A DNA stretch of 62,329 nt from Bacteroidota bacterium (GTDB lineage: Bacteria; Bacteroidota; Bacteroidia; Bacteroidales; B18-G4), in assembly GCA_018831055.1 (NCBI GenBank), contig JAHJRE010000193.1, positions 1 through 62,329 on the forward strand, given 5' to 3'. The notes below the pieces were generated by a model. The model had not been told where the DNA came from, made no database searches, and was given only the letters and a program-made list of their open reading frames with translations. The position numbers and the translations under genes were made by a program. This document shows, in pieces, positions 1 to 8,828 of the stretch; within the stretch, counting starts at the first letter, position 1; each line of letters opens with the position of its first letter.

Positions 1-328
1 ATTCGATCAAACTGACCCGGGCAAGCTTTTCATCAGGAAGCCCTATAATTTCATGAACCAGAGGGAGGGCGGGTTTTCCTATTTCCTGTGTTGTTTGCCA
101 GGCATGGAACCTTAGTTCCTGGAAGGTCAATCCTTCTTTTTCTACATTATTGACAAACATTCCGGGAATTCGAACATCTACGACCATGTAGGCTTCATTC
201 TGTTCGATGACATTAATTTCCGGAATATCCGGGTTATCGGTTGTGAATCCTACCCAGGTTCCCTGGGAGTATCCCCATCCGGTTATAAGAAGAAGTAAAA
301 AAGTAGCGATGATGTTTAACTTTTTCAT
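1..328 (-). CDS. Gingipain-like secreted protein, 5' part only (runs off the window)
   Basis: Only the first 109 codons are inside the window; the gene continues past base 1. The start is the ATG whose first base is 328. Residues 1-21 form a clear signal peptide (MKKLN, then a leucine/isoleucine-rich core, then YSQ). The stretch that follows (VDVRIPGMFV, then GKPALPLVHEIIGLPDE) resembles the propeptide that precedes C25 peptidase domains, in which a GxPxLP motif is typical. It lies head-to-tail downstream of four complete C25 proteins, so a fifth C25 protease is the likeliest reading. The catalytic domain is outside the window, so the family call is inference; another T9SS cargo with a similar pro-region is possible. 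Confidence 0.6.
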   Translation of the reverse strand, partial: MKKLNIIATFLLLLITGWGYSQGTWVGFTTDNPDIPEINVIEQNEAYMVVDVRIPGMFVNNVEKEGLTFQELRFHAWQTTQEIGKPALPLVHEIIGLPDEKLARVSLIE

Positions 329-359
329 GGTAAAGGAATTTATTGTGCCGTTATGTATA

Positions 360-367
360 CAAAATTA
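360..367 (-). promoter_or_regulatory. Bacteroidota -7 promoter element (TAATTTTG)
   Basis: Read on the minus strand this matches TANNTTTG, the -7 element of Bacteroidota housekeeping promoters. It lies 31 bases before the ATG at 328. No good TTTG -33 element is visible at the expected distance, so this is a half-match. Confidence 0.4.
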
Positions 368-465
368 AGCTCACTTTTATCATTTGTCAGGCTTCCTGGC
401 AATAAAATAAGGTTCAAATACCAATTTATAATCTATCCAAATAAATTCTGGCAGGAATTTAAAAA

Positions 466-493
466 AAATGCCTGCCCAAAGGGGCAGGCATTT
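466..493 (-). terminator. Rho-independent terminator after the 1516-aa C25 protease gene
   Basis: A 12-bp perfect stem (466-477 with 482-493) closes on an AAAG loop. On the minus strand it is followed by a T-tract (the A-run at 461-468). It sits 20 bases after the stop codon of the gene ending at 514. Confidence 0.85.
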
Positions 494-513
494 AATATTC
501 GGATAATTTGAAT

Positions 514-3500
514 TTACTTTTGGATGATCAGTTTACGGAAATATGCACCTTTATCGTTTTCGATAACGATGAAGTACATTCCTTCCGGTTCTGCGGAGAG
601 ATCGATGGTACCGGTATATTGTCCGTCGAATGTCAGGTTTTCAGCATTGTACACGGCTACACCAAGGGCGTTCAGGACTTTAATGGTTACATCGCCTTTT
701 CGGGCAGCAGAAAGCTCTACTGTACACTGCCCGTTGGTTGGATTGGGATAAATGTTGATTCCCAGTCCGGTGCTGTTTTCATTAAGTCCGAATGTGTTTT
801 CCACGGCAATGTCAATGCTGGCATCCGGCCCTTCACCGCAATCGTTGGATCCCATTACACTAAGCTGGGCATTTCCGGTAAATGAATCTTCCCAGACAAC
901 CGAGCAGGAGGTGTTGTTTTGGATGAGTGTACCTGCATTGGATGGGTTAAGAGACCACACATGTGATACTGCATTGGCAGTATTTCCGGTTGTGTAGGTA
1001 GTAGTATCTACCAGGAAGTTGTCGAAGGAAGCAGTTCCGTTGGGATTATCGGGCGTACCCGGATATGGCAGCAGGCTTATAAGTGCATTTCCTGTTCCCG
1101 TATTGGTACAATTGTTGGCATCATTAACGGTTGTGATTGTATAATCCGTTGTTTCACCAGGTTTTACCCACATGCTATGGGGTGAAGCAGGAACATTCAT
1201 GCTCATAGTTCCTTCATTCATGATCACATACCAGGGTGCGACACCGGTAAGTGTCAGCGTTATCTGTGTACTATCGCCGGGGCATATATTTGCTGTCCCG
1301 CTGATCAGGGCTGAAGGCATTTCATGGATGGTAACATTCATAGGTTCTGATTGAGGACCGATTCCTGACTGATTCATAGCACAGACCGTGACGGAGGCTG
1401 TACCGTTAAATTCAGCATCCCATTCAACGTTGGCTATTGTATCGGATCCGGAAATAGTACCAGCATCCAAAGGATCAATGGCCCAGATGTAATTGGTTGC
1501 GCCTTCCACTTTATGCGTTGTATATTGTGAATTAGCGCTACCCTGGCATGCCTCAGCCGGACCTGCCGGACAGGGAGGAGCGATGGGAACTCCGTGGAAC
1601 CCGAAGAAAGTCAGGTATTCTTCCATAAGTTCCTCTTTAGTGGATTCATTATCGGCCAATCCACCGAATTCAAAGGATGAGCCAATGGTTTTATAAGCTC
1701 CTCCATCGTGGGCAACTGCAACACCATAGCTGGGGCTGCTGTTTTTAAAGATCAGGAATCCCGGGGATATGGCACCGATCTGGTCGATCCAGTTATTATC
1801 ACCACCAAAGGCAAAACTCATCCCTTCCGTGAAAGTACCTGCCTGTCCGTTTATGGTAGCCAGGTCGCTAGAACCGTCGCCAATACCGTTAATTTTAAAA
1901 TAAGGATGAACGGCGGTTGCGTCGTCGTAATACCAGGTATCTCCACCTTCCATATACAATCTTCCTCCATTCTGAACGAAATCGGCCAGGGCCTGGCCTT
2001 CGGTTGGGGATAGAATATGATTTGTGCTGTAAGTACCGAGGCAGACAAAGATGGAAGCATATAAGTCAAGGTCTTCCGGCATCGTGGTAGTATATTCAAC
2101 CGACAATCCGACATCCTGGATAGCCTGGTTGATATAGGGTCCGGAGTTCTGGTTTCCGTCAAGGTCAAGAACAAGCACAGGGATTTGTCCAATTGTGAGA
2201 CTGAACTGTCCACTACCCTGTAATCCTGCATAACCGGTGAGGTCAATTTCGAAAGTGGCATTATAACCTGCGGGTGCCATGCCAGTAGTGATGCTGAATG
2301 TTTGCTGGGCATCGCTTCCGCTCATGATATCCCCATATTCCAAAGGATCTGAATGGATGGTCACATAAGGATCGGAAGAGATCAGTTCACCCCAGACTTG
2401 CAGAGCATCAGCTGAGCCGGTGTTTTCAACCGAAACGATGAGGTTTGCATTTTCACCCGGATCAAGTTTACCATTACCATTACCCTGGGAATCATCTACA
2501 GTAACCGAAAGATATCCCAGCATAGGAGCATGTGCCATCATACTCATGGAACTGTTCCAGGTATTACCCAGGTTGTCTTCTGCAACGATATCGAATGTGA
2601 TCTGATGGTTGTCGGGAATGGCGCCTGAAACATCAAACGCGTAACCGTCAGTAACGGTTATCACTTCATTGGCCGGAATGGTCCCGAAATCGGCAGAAGC
2701 TGTGTTTAGCGTAACATAGGTATCCGATGTGCTAATGGCAACCTGAACGTCTTCACCGGCCTCGGATCCAACATTTTTCATGGTTAAGCTGAGCAGGATT
2801 GATTCACCATAATCAACCACACCATTATTATTTCCGGAAGCATCATTGATGGCAAAATCGTGTTTTACCACGTAAGGACCGGTGGGAGGAATAACCTGTA
2901 TCTGAGCCTCATAGCGGTAATAATTGGTTTTGGTGATAACAATATCCACCATTGTGGGGGGGTATTGCGGAAGTATTGTTATATCAACCGGACTGCCCGT
3001 ACCTAATGCAGTTCCGATAATTTCTCCGTCAACAGAGAGTGCGATCAGAGCGCCATCATTTGCAGTGACGGTAAACTGCTCAAGTCCGGCCAGCATCACA
3101 TTATCGTGAGATACTGTGAGATACTGGGGTACCTCTGAGTATAGTGTCATAAATGCATCACCATGATGGTGGAAGAGATGGTAGGTAACTTCCTTGTTTC
3201 CTGTATTGTAAGGCCAATTGGATTCTCTCAGGAAATATTTACCACCTGCATTACCGAAAGCCGGTAATAATCCACGGGGAGCAGGGGGAGTTTGTTCATC
3301 GGGCATGAAATCAGGCCACATATTATCGAAAAGCCCCCAGACATAAGTGTCATTTACAAATGAGTAAGATACTTCAGAGGCAGCAATAAGCCCCAGAGCT
3401 CCTGCATTATGTCCGTTTTTTGTATGACGGTGAAATTTCTCAGTAAAACACTCATTGTACCAGTTGTATTTCCCGGTTAAGCAGTTAATAGAGAAAATAA

Positions 3501-5064
3501 AGCAAAGGTCTTCATTTTCCAGGCTGTTGATATGAGTATTGCTGAAATCCGGTTCACCCCAGCCGGTTTCTCCACCATGGTCTCTGTGCTGTAGCATGAA
3601 AGCCCCGTCGTTGATGGCATCGATTACCATTTGGGCTGTTCCGCCTGACCATCCGCCAAGTTCTGCCGGTGTCTGTGGAATGTAACCCTGTCCAGAGGGT
3701 CCGAAATAACTAACTACCTGGTCGGTGTTCGTCGCTGTTGACCAGATTGTACCTGGAGTTCCCTGGTATATAGCATTGATACGAACCGGATCTTTGCCTT
3801 GTACATGTTTGAAATATCCTCCGACGGTTTCTGAACAGATCTGGAACCAGCGTTCGGTCTGCCAACCCAAAGCGGTAATGGGGTGGTTGTAAAAATCGGG
3901 ATCGGTAGGAGGATTTCTTTCATAATCAAGTACCTTAGTGACCATAGTGTGCAGATGTTCTTCGTTTTGTGCGGTCATACGGGCAAAAACGACATCAGGC
4001 ATATCGGTAAAACCAACTCCTGCAACATCGGCAAAGATATTGTCTGAAACACAGTATCCATCCCAGATAGGAGAAATAATGGTGCTTCCTGATGTTCCGT
4101 AATCACCCATTAGGAGGACGGCGGCCGGTGGATAGTCCCAGTTCAGGAAAGCGTCATCAACAAAGCTTTCGATTGCGGCCACTGTATTTCCACCAACATC
4201 GGTTGTGGTATAAACGCCTGTATGAATACCCTGCCGGTTTCTGAAGAGTTTAAGTGAATCTGCCCAGCTGATGAAGATGGGATCATCGGGTGTAATGATA
4301 ATATATTCATAATCAGGGGTACGGCTTCCTGCATTCGGACGGGTGTAATCAGGTTCGGGAAGTGAACGGTAATTGATCAGCATGTCGGCAAGGATGGGTT
4401 CCCAGTAAAGACTTCTGTAACGATTTTCACCGAATTGTCCGTTTCCACCTTCAAACTTAACATTTACCTTCAGGTCCCTATAAACAATGAGTTCACGGGT
4501 AACCGGATTGTACTGAAAAGGGGTAATACCCAGGATTACCGCATCAACCCCACGGATCTCAGCCGTTTCTGAAAGCATTACGGGATTCTGGGGATAGAAG
4601 CTATCGCGGGAATATATCTTTTCGTTCTTTCTGTAGTACAGGGGGCCGTCTTCGGTAATCTTAGGAATACGCGGTGCAGGTGCAATATTAATGTTTTTAA
4701 AGACTTCTGTACGACTGGCAGTAATCTCATAAGTCACCCTGGCGCCATTCGGAACTGCAATGAAACGGCTCATGGCAGGCAAATCAGGATATCCTTCGTC
4801 GTTGGGAAGGAAGTTTCCCGGAATTTCCACCTGTTTCATGGCTTCGCCATTGATGTCTATGTCGGAAACAGATAATTTGTCAATAGAAAATGTCAATTCT
4901 ATTCCACTGGTTGTTTCACTGGAAAGACGGATTCCGGGTTGTGACCAGGAATCGGAATAGGTAATATCCTGGGAAATCGCTGTTTGAAAAGCGAAGAGCA
5001 GAATAATGACCGGCACGATAGCTGCTATTTTGCCGGCTATCGAATTCAGTAGAGCATTTCTCAT
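514..5064 (-). CDS. Gingipain-like C25 cysteine protease with T9SS sorting domain (1516 aa)
   Basis: Predicted secreted endopeptidase of family C25. A signal peptide (about 1-31) is followed by a C25 propeptide to about 240 and the peptidase domain from about 250 to 620. The catalytic pair is visible: His496 in HRDHGGETGW and Cys528 in SINCLTGKY, 32 residues apart, close to the spacing in gingipains. Next come two CARDB-like repeats (about 775-955, each with an NxNGxxDxGE-type motif), a module at about 960-1155 shared with the neighbouring M14 proteins (LDLDGNxNSGP ... MEGGDTW ... GSSFEFGGL), Ig/PKD-like repeats, and a T9SS type A sorting domain at 1436-1516 (IYPNPTNG to KLIIQK). It is about twice the length of a minimal gingipain because of these added domains. 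Arg or Lys specificity cannot be inferred. It has its own promoter element upstream and its own terminator downstream. Confidence 0.93.
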   Translation of the reverse strand: MRNALLNSIAGKIAAIVPVIILLFAFQTAISQDITYSDSWSQPGIRLSSETTSGIELTFSIDKLSVSDIDINGEAMKQVEIPGNFLPNDEGYPDLPAMSRFIAVPNGARVTYEITASRTEVFKNINIAPAPRIPKITEDGPLYYRKNEKIYSRDSFYPQNPVMLSETAEIRGVDAVILGITPFQYNPVTRELIVYRDLKVNVKFEGGNGQFGENRYRSLYWEPILADMLINYRSLPEPDYTRPNAGSRTPDYEYIIITPDDPIFISWADSLKLFRNRQGIHTGVYTTTDVGGNTVAAIESFVDDAFLNWDYPPAAVLLMGDYGTSGSTIISPIWDGYCVSDNIFADVAGVGFTDMPDVVFARMTAQNEEHLHTMVTKVLDYERNPPTDPDFYNHPITALGWQTERWFQICSETVGGYFKHVQGKDPVRINAIYQGTPGTIWSTATNTDQVVSYFGPSGQGYIPQTPAELGGWSGGTAQMVIDAINDGAFMLQHRDHGGETGWGEPDFSNTHINSLENEDLCFIFSINCLTGKYNWYNECFTEKFHRHTKNGHNAGALGLIAASEVSYSFVNDTYVWGLFDNMWPDFMPDEQTPPAPRGLLPAFGNAGGKYFLRESNWPYNTGNKEVTYHLFHHHGDAFMTLYSEVPQYLTVSHDNVMLAGLEQFTVTANDGALIALSVDGEIIGTALGTGSPVDITILPQYPPTMVDIVITKTNYYRYEAQIQVIPPTGPYVVKHDFAINDASGNNNGVVDYGESILLSLTMKNVGSEAGEDVQVAISTSDTYVTLNTASADFGTIPANEVITVTDGYAFDVSGAIPDNHQITFDIVAEDNLGNTWNSSMSMMAHAPMLGYLSVTVDDSQGNGNGKLDPGENANLIVSVENTGSADALQVWGELISSDPYVTIHSDPLEYGDIMSGSDAQQTFSITTGMAPAGYNATFEIDLTGYAGLQGSGQFSLTIGQIPVLVLDLDGNQNSGPYINQAIQDVGLSVEYTTTMPEDLDLYASIFVCLGTYSTNHILSPTEGQALADFVQNGGRLYMEGGDTWYYDDATAVHPYFKINGIGDGSSDLATINGQAGTFTEGMSFAFGGDNNWIDQIGAISPGFLIFKNSSPSYGVAVAHDGGAYKTIGSSFEFGGLADNESTKEELMEEYLTFFGFHGVPIAPPCPAGPAEACQGSANSQYTTHKVEGATNYIWAIDPLDAGTISGSDTIANVEWDAEFNGTASVTVCAMNQSGIGPQSEPMNVTIHEMPSALISGTANICPGDSTQITLTLTGVAPWYVIMNEGTMSMNVPASPHSMWVKPGETTDYTITTVNDANNCTNTGTGNALISLLPYPGTPDNPNGTASFDNFLVDTTTYTTGNTANAVSHVWSLNPSNAGTLIQNNTSCSVVWEDSFTGNAQLSVMGSNDCGEGPDASIDIAVENTFGLNENSTGLGINIYPNPTNGQCTVELSAARKGDVTIKVLNALGVAVYNAENLTFDGQYTGTIDLSAEPEGMYFIVIENDKGAYFRKLIIQK

Positions 5065-5116
5065 GATAAAGGAGTTTAAATTAATATTCTGAACCGTAGT
5101 TTTATTTTGTAAATAA

Positions 5117-5124
5117 CAAATATA
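5117..5124 (-). promoter_or_regulatory. Bacteroidota -7 promoter element (TATATTTG)
   Basis: The minus-strand match to TANNTTTG lies 52 bases before the ATG at 5064, inside the 100-base gap after the upstream protease gene. A CTTG that could act as -33 is 22 bases away, a little far, so only the -7 half is convincing. Confidence 0.45.
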
Positions 5125-5164
5125 TAATAAAATACATGTTTAACCGCAAGGCTGTTTTAATTTT

Positions 5165-8100
5165 TTACTGGTTGTGAACGATCTTTTTCACGGAGACGGA
5201 TGTTCCTGAAATAACCTGAAGGTTGTATACTCCACCAGGAATACCGGATGTTCCCACTGTAAAAGACATGATACCTGCTGGGTTGACTTTACCTTCATAA
5301 ATGGCCATTACCTTTCTGCCGAAAATATCAAGCAGGTTGACCTGGATTGAGGAGCCCGGTGCGCATTTTACCGTCATCTTCAGATTTTCTTTGAAAGGAT
5401 TAGGCATAGCGTTGACATGAATTTCCTGTTCATAGGTTTCGTCAGAGATTCCCGTGGTTGGCGAAACCGGTGGAAAAACAATATAATCAACCCATGCGCA
5501 GTCATCACCGTTGCTTACGAAGATATCTTTAGCGTATTGCCAGTAAAACGTGTGGTTACCGCTACTGACAGGATAGGTGAACATTTCCCAGTCATGTTCT
5601 CCGGCCCATTCGCCCTTCACAACTCCGTCTATCAGGAAACGCAGGTAATCGTAATCTTCCTCCGATGAAACTTTTCGGTAGAAGGAAATATTTCCATCGG
5701 AAATAACGTCGAAATTAACGTAAATCAATGATATTTCACTGTCGTCAATGTCTCCTGAAACCATACAGAAATCTCCTTCCCAAGGATCTTCGGTGCTGAT
5801 CTCCCAGGGCACATGACCGCCCGGTTGCCAGTCAAAGGTGGAAAAATCTCCGGTTTCAAAATCTTCAACGATAAGACCAATTGTCATTTCAAAATCCTGG
5901 TTAACAGAATATGAACCTGTCTGACAAACGTAGCTGAAGCTCACCGGAGTACCTATCAGTACATCATCATCCACCACCACGGTAAAAGAAAGCAATGCTG
6001 TGGAATCAAAGGGGAAATGACCGATATTATAAACCGGGCTTGTAATAGTTACTTCATCGTCTTCGGTCGACAACTCGCCGAAAGCGTTTTCTCCCGGGCT
6101 ATGGCCGGTGTTGCTTGTAGCAATAATTATCTGTGCGGTTTCCCCGGGATCAAGGATGCCGTTTGCATTGCCGGTTGCATCATTCACGAGGATATCTCCC
6201 ATAGTAAGTTCAGGTGCGAGGAGTATCATTTCAAAAGAAGAATTCCAGATTTCTTTGCTCCCATCTCCGGCAATAACTTCAAGAGTCACGGCATACTGGT
6301 CTGGAACACTATCAGATACAGTAAAAGTAAATGCTTCCGGGATAACAAGGGAAGAGCCTGCCGGAATGGTTCCATAGGTTTCGGTACTGTCTTGCAGGAA
6401 GAGATGGTTATCCGTCGATCTAATTGTAATTTCAACATTTTCGGCATCTTCGCTACCTACATTTTCCATGCTTACTTCCAGAAATCCTGTATCGCCATAA
6501 TCAGGAAGGCCATTGAATATCCCGGTGATCTCGTCAATCTGGTGGTTCTGATAAACGATGTAAGGGCCGCCAGCAGGAATAAAAGTGGTTGGGAAAATAG
6601 TGGGGAGGCAATTATATCCTGAAATGATCAGTTCCGCATCGCCAACGGAAGTAATGGGTGGATCAAAGACTATGGTTGCATTACCGAGATTATCGGTAGT
6701 AGCCATCCCATGAAACTGATCGTCCTTGAAAAATGTGCAATTATAGTTTTCAAGGGGTATTCCTTCCGAAGAGACATTTATGGTAATGGAAGGAGTACCG
6801 ACGGTAATGGTTGTTGGGTAGGCTGCATAAACCGAAATGGGTTCTGCAGTCCAAACAGCCAAAGCAGGATCACCCAGGATATTACAATCGTAGAAGCACC
6901 AGCGCAGAGCCCCTTCTTCCCACTGACCCGGGGCAGTGACCCAGGGTGAGGTCTGTATTTTTGATTCCATATGGGTAGCTCCGATGCGGTCGATTTTCTC
7001 ATTGTATAAGGCATCTACGAATTCACGGTGAAGATGTGCCGAAGGGCCTTCAGTCTGACCTTCGTTAAACCAACCATATCTTGAGTTGAATGCTCCGGCA
7101 ACCACGAAATTGTCGATGTACAGCATTTTCTCAGCGATACAGTCGGATTCGTCGAATGCTCCGCAAATACAACCATGCGTATAAACCAAAGTGTAGTTAT
7201 GGTCGATACCGTTTACCATAGAGAAGTTTGCATTGGTGATATCCGACATATACAATCTCATGGTATAAGTGGCGTTGGAATGCCCCGAATGATGAATGAA
7301 AGAGCGACCTTCATTGATCCTGGAAATAAGTTCACCGGCTGACCAGGTAGCATTCCTGTCGTAAAGTTCAAGGAAATCGTCATCTTCCGGTATACCAACA
7401 GTAGTGTACCCATTATCCGAGTGTTCACCGATGAGTAGATCCAGGTAATCAGCACCCCAGGTCAGAGGATCGCTGTAAAGGTGCTCACCGGCAAGAAGAG
7501 GCCTGTCCATTTCACCAAGAACAGGGTTTTCCTGGTAGGAAATGGTCTTGTGCAGCATTTTGTCAAGATCTGTTGCATTGCTGAAAGGGAGCCTGGCAAC
7601 AGCAATATCCGGCAGGAGGTCATCTTCGCCGGGTTCGCCCCAAAGGTTGTCGCCATCATCATTCCAGGTTCCATCAAGGGCTGAATAATATAGATCGGAT
7701 GGGATGTTATCATCTTCGTAAATGGAACTTGACTGCACCTGGCAGTAAAAGCCCCGGTAAGGGACGAGTTCGGAATCCCCGCCAAGTAAAACGTACTCTA
7801 TACCATTGGCCTGGTATTCCTGGATAATATAATTTCTGATCTTTTCCTGTAGATCGGATCCACTTATGCTTGAATTGATATCTTCCAAAGCCTTAAACTC
7901 ACTATTAATTCCTCTGATCTGATAAATATCCCGAAGGGTTTCGAATTCGCTTTCGTATTGTTGCGGGGAGACTATCAGCAGTGAATAACCTTCTGTACGT
8001 TCTGTAAGCACAGGATATGTCTTCAGCATTTCAGGATTAGAGACCAACCTGTTGATCCTTGCTTCTGACCATCCTTTCCTGGGACTGTTTAATAAAGCTT

Positions 8101-8629
8101 GCCCTGCTTTATTACCTGGGGCCGTTTTAATTTTAACCGTTATTTCACGAAAATAGCTGATACTGCCTTTTGCAGGGTTATACCTGACCGGTGTGAAAGT
8201 ACACATTCCTATTCCAAGACCATTGAGAAAGGAAGTTGTAAGCTTACCCCGGCTTTCCTGGGGATACACTCCATCCATAGAATAAACATCCTCGTTTTTT
8301 GAGAACACTCCTGAATTTCCTTGAGATACAGGCCGGGAAGGCTGTTGAGGGAGTATCCGGTAAACTCCTTCCAGGAGGGTTTCTTCGCCCATTATCAATT
8401 CTATTGAAATGGCTTCTTCTCCGGGTGGAAGCATTAACATTACGGATTGGTAAGGTAGTGCCGGTTCACTGTTGATACCGGTTATTAAAGTGCCTTCAAA
8501 CCAAAGGGTTTGAAAATCTCCTGTAGTAGTAATCACAGGATCTTTAAAGTAGTAGGTTTTCGATATTTCACCGGAAAACAAGCTGCCTGCATAAAGGAGC
8601 AGAATCAAAAAGAACAAAGATGATTTCAT
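5165..8629 (-). CDS. Divergent C25 cysteine protease with T9SS sorting domain (1154 aa)
   Basis: Secreted C25 family endopeptidase, clearly different from its three neighbours. The signal peptide is about 1-20, followed by a propeptide with the LPYQSVMLMLPPGEE motif. The catalytic His is His450 in HHSGHSNAT and the nucleophile is most likely Cys487 in THGCICGAFD; Cys489 is an alternative, but alignment to the NCCITAQFD region of Kgp favours 487. The C25 hallmark ILGDPALAVW closes the catalytic domain. Two CARDB-like repeats follow. Next is an adhesin/MAM-like jelly-roll domain at about 915-1060 (EDFETGDFS ... WVDYIVFPP), of the type found in gingipain haemagglutinin regions. The protein ends in a T9SS domain (PNPFKENLKM ... 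KKIVHNQ). This GHS/ILGDPAL type is nearer to classical gingipains than the DHG/HHHGDAF paralogues on either side. No clear terminator follows it. Confidence 0.92.
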   Translation of the reverse strand: MKSSLFFLILLLYAGSLFSGEISKTYYFKDPVITTTGDFQTLWFEGTLITGINSEPALPYQSVMLMLPPGEEAISIELIMGEETLLEGVYRILPQQPSRPVSQGNSGVFSKNEDVYSMDGVYPQESRGKLTTSFLNGLGIGMCTFTPVRYNPAKGSISYFREITVKIKTAPGNKAGQALLNSPRKGWSEARINRLVSNPEMLKTYPVLTERTEGYSLLIVSPQQYESEFETLRDIYQIRGINSEFKALEDINSSISGSDLQEKIRNYIIQEYQANGIEYVLLGGDSELVPYRGFYCQVQSSSIYEDDNIPSDLYYSALDGTWNDDGDNLWGEPGEDDLLPDIAVARLPFSNATDLDKMLHKTISYQENPVLGEMDRPLLAGEHLYSDPLTWGADYLDLLIGEHSDNGYTTVGIPEDDDFLELYDRNATWSAGELISRINEGRSFIHHSGHSNATYTMRLYMSDITNANFSMVNGIDHNYTLVYTHGCICGAFDESDCIAEKMLYIDNFVVAGAFNSRYGWFNEGQTEGPSAHLHREFVDALYNEKIDRIGATHMESKIQTSPWVTAPGQWEEGALRWCFYDCNILGDPALAVWTAEPISVYAAYPTTITVGTPSITINVSSEGIPLENYNCTFFKDDQFHGMATTDNLGNATIVFDPPITSVGDAELIISGYNCLPTIFPTTFIPAGGPYIVYQNHQIDEITGIFNGLPDYGDTGFLEVSMENVGSEDAENVEITIRSTDNHLFLQDSTETYGTIPAGSSLVIPEAFTFTVSDSVPDQYAVTLEVIAGDGSKEIWNSSFEMILLAPELTMGDILVNDATGNANGILDPGETAQIIIATSNTGHSPGENAFGELSTEDDEVTITSPVYNIGHFPFDSTALLSFTVVVDDDVLIGTPVSFSYVCQTGSYSVNQDFEMTIGLIVEDFETGDFSTFDWQPGGHVPWEISTEDPWEGDFCMVSGDIDDSEISLIYVNFDVISDGNISFYRKVSSEEDYDYLRFLIDGVVKGEWAGEHDWEMFTYPVSSGNHTFYWQYAKDIFVSNGDDCAWVDYIVFPPVSPTTGISDETYEQEIHVNAMPNPFKENLKMTVKCAPGSSIQVNLLDIFGRKVMAIYEGKVNPAGIMSFTVGTSGIPGGVYNLQVISGTSVSVKKIVHNQ

Positions 8630-8754
8630 TGCTTAATAGTGCTTTAATAATTAAGTTGTGCAAGGTATGATTTTAGGCTTAATCATAGACACTTAGGTTT
8701 TGGAAAACGTTGTCCCTCAAACTATTTAGATTATTTATAAATAGTTATAAAAAA

Positions 8755-8774
8755 AGCGCCCGAAAGAGGGCGCT
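8755..8774 (-). terminator. Rho-independent terminator after the third C25 gene
   Basis: A 7-bp GC-rich perfect stem (agcgccc/gggcgct) with a 6-base loop is flanked by A's on the left and T's on the right, so it could work in both directions. It lies about 55 bases after the minus-strand stop at 8829. Confidence 0.85.
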
Positions 8775-8828
8775 TTTTCACCAATTAAAAGAAGGTCTAT
8801 TTTAATGACCACCTTTCAGAAGGTGTAA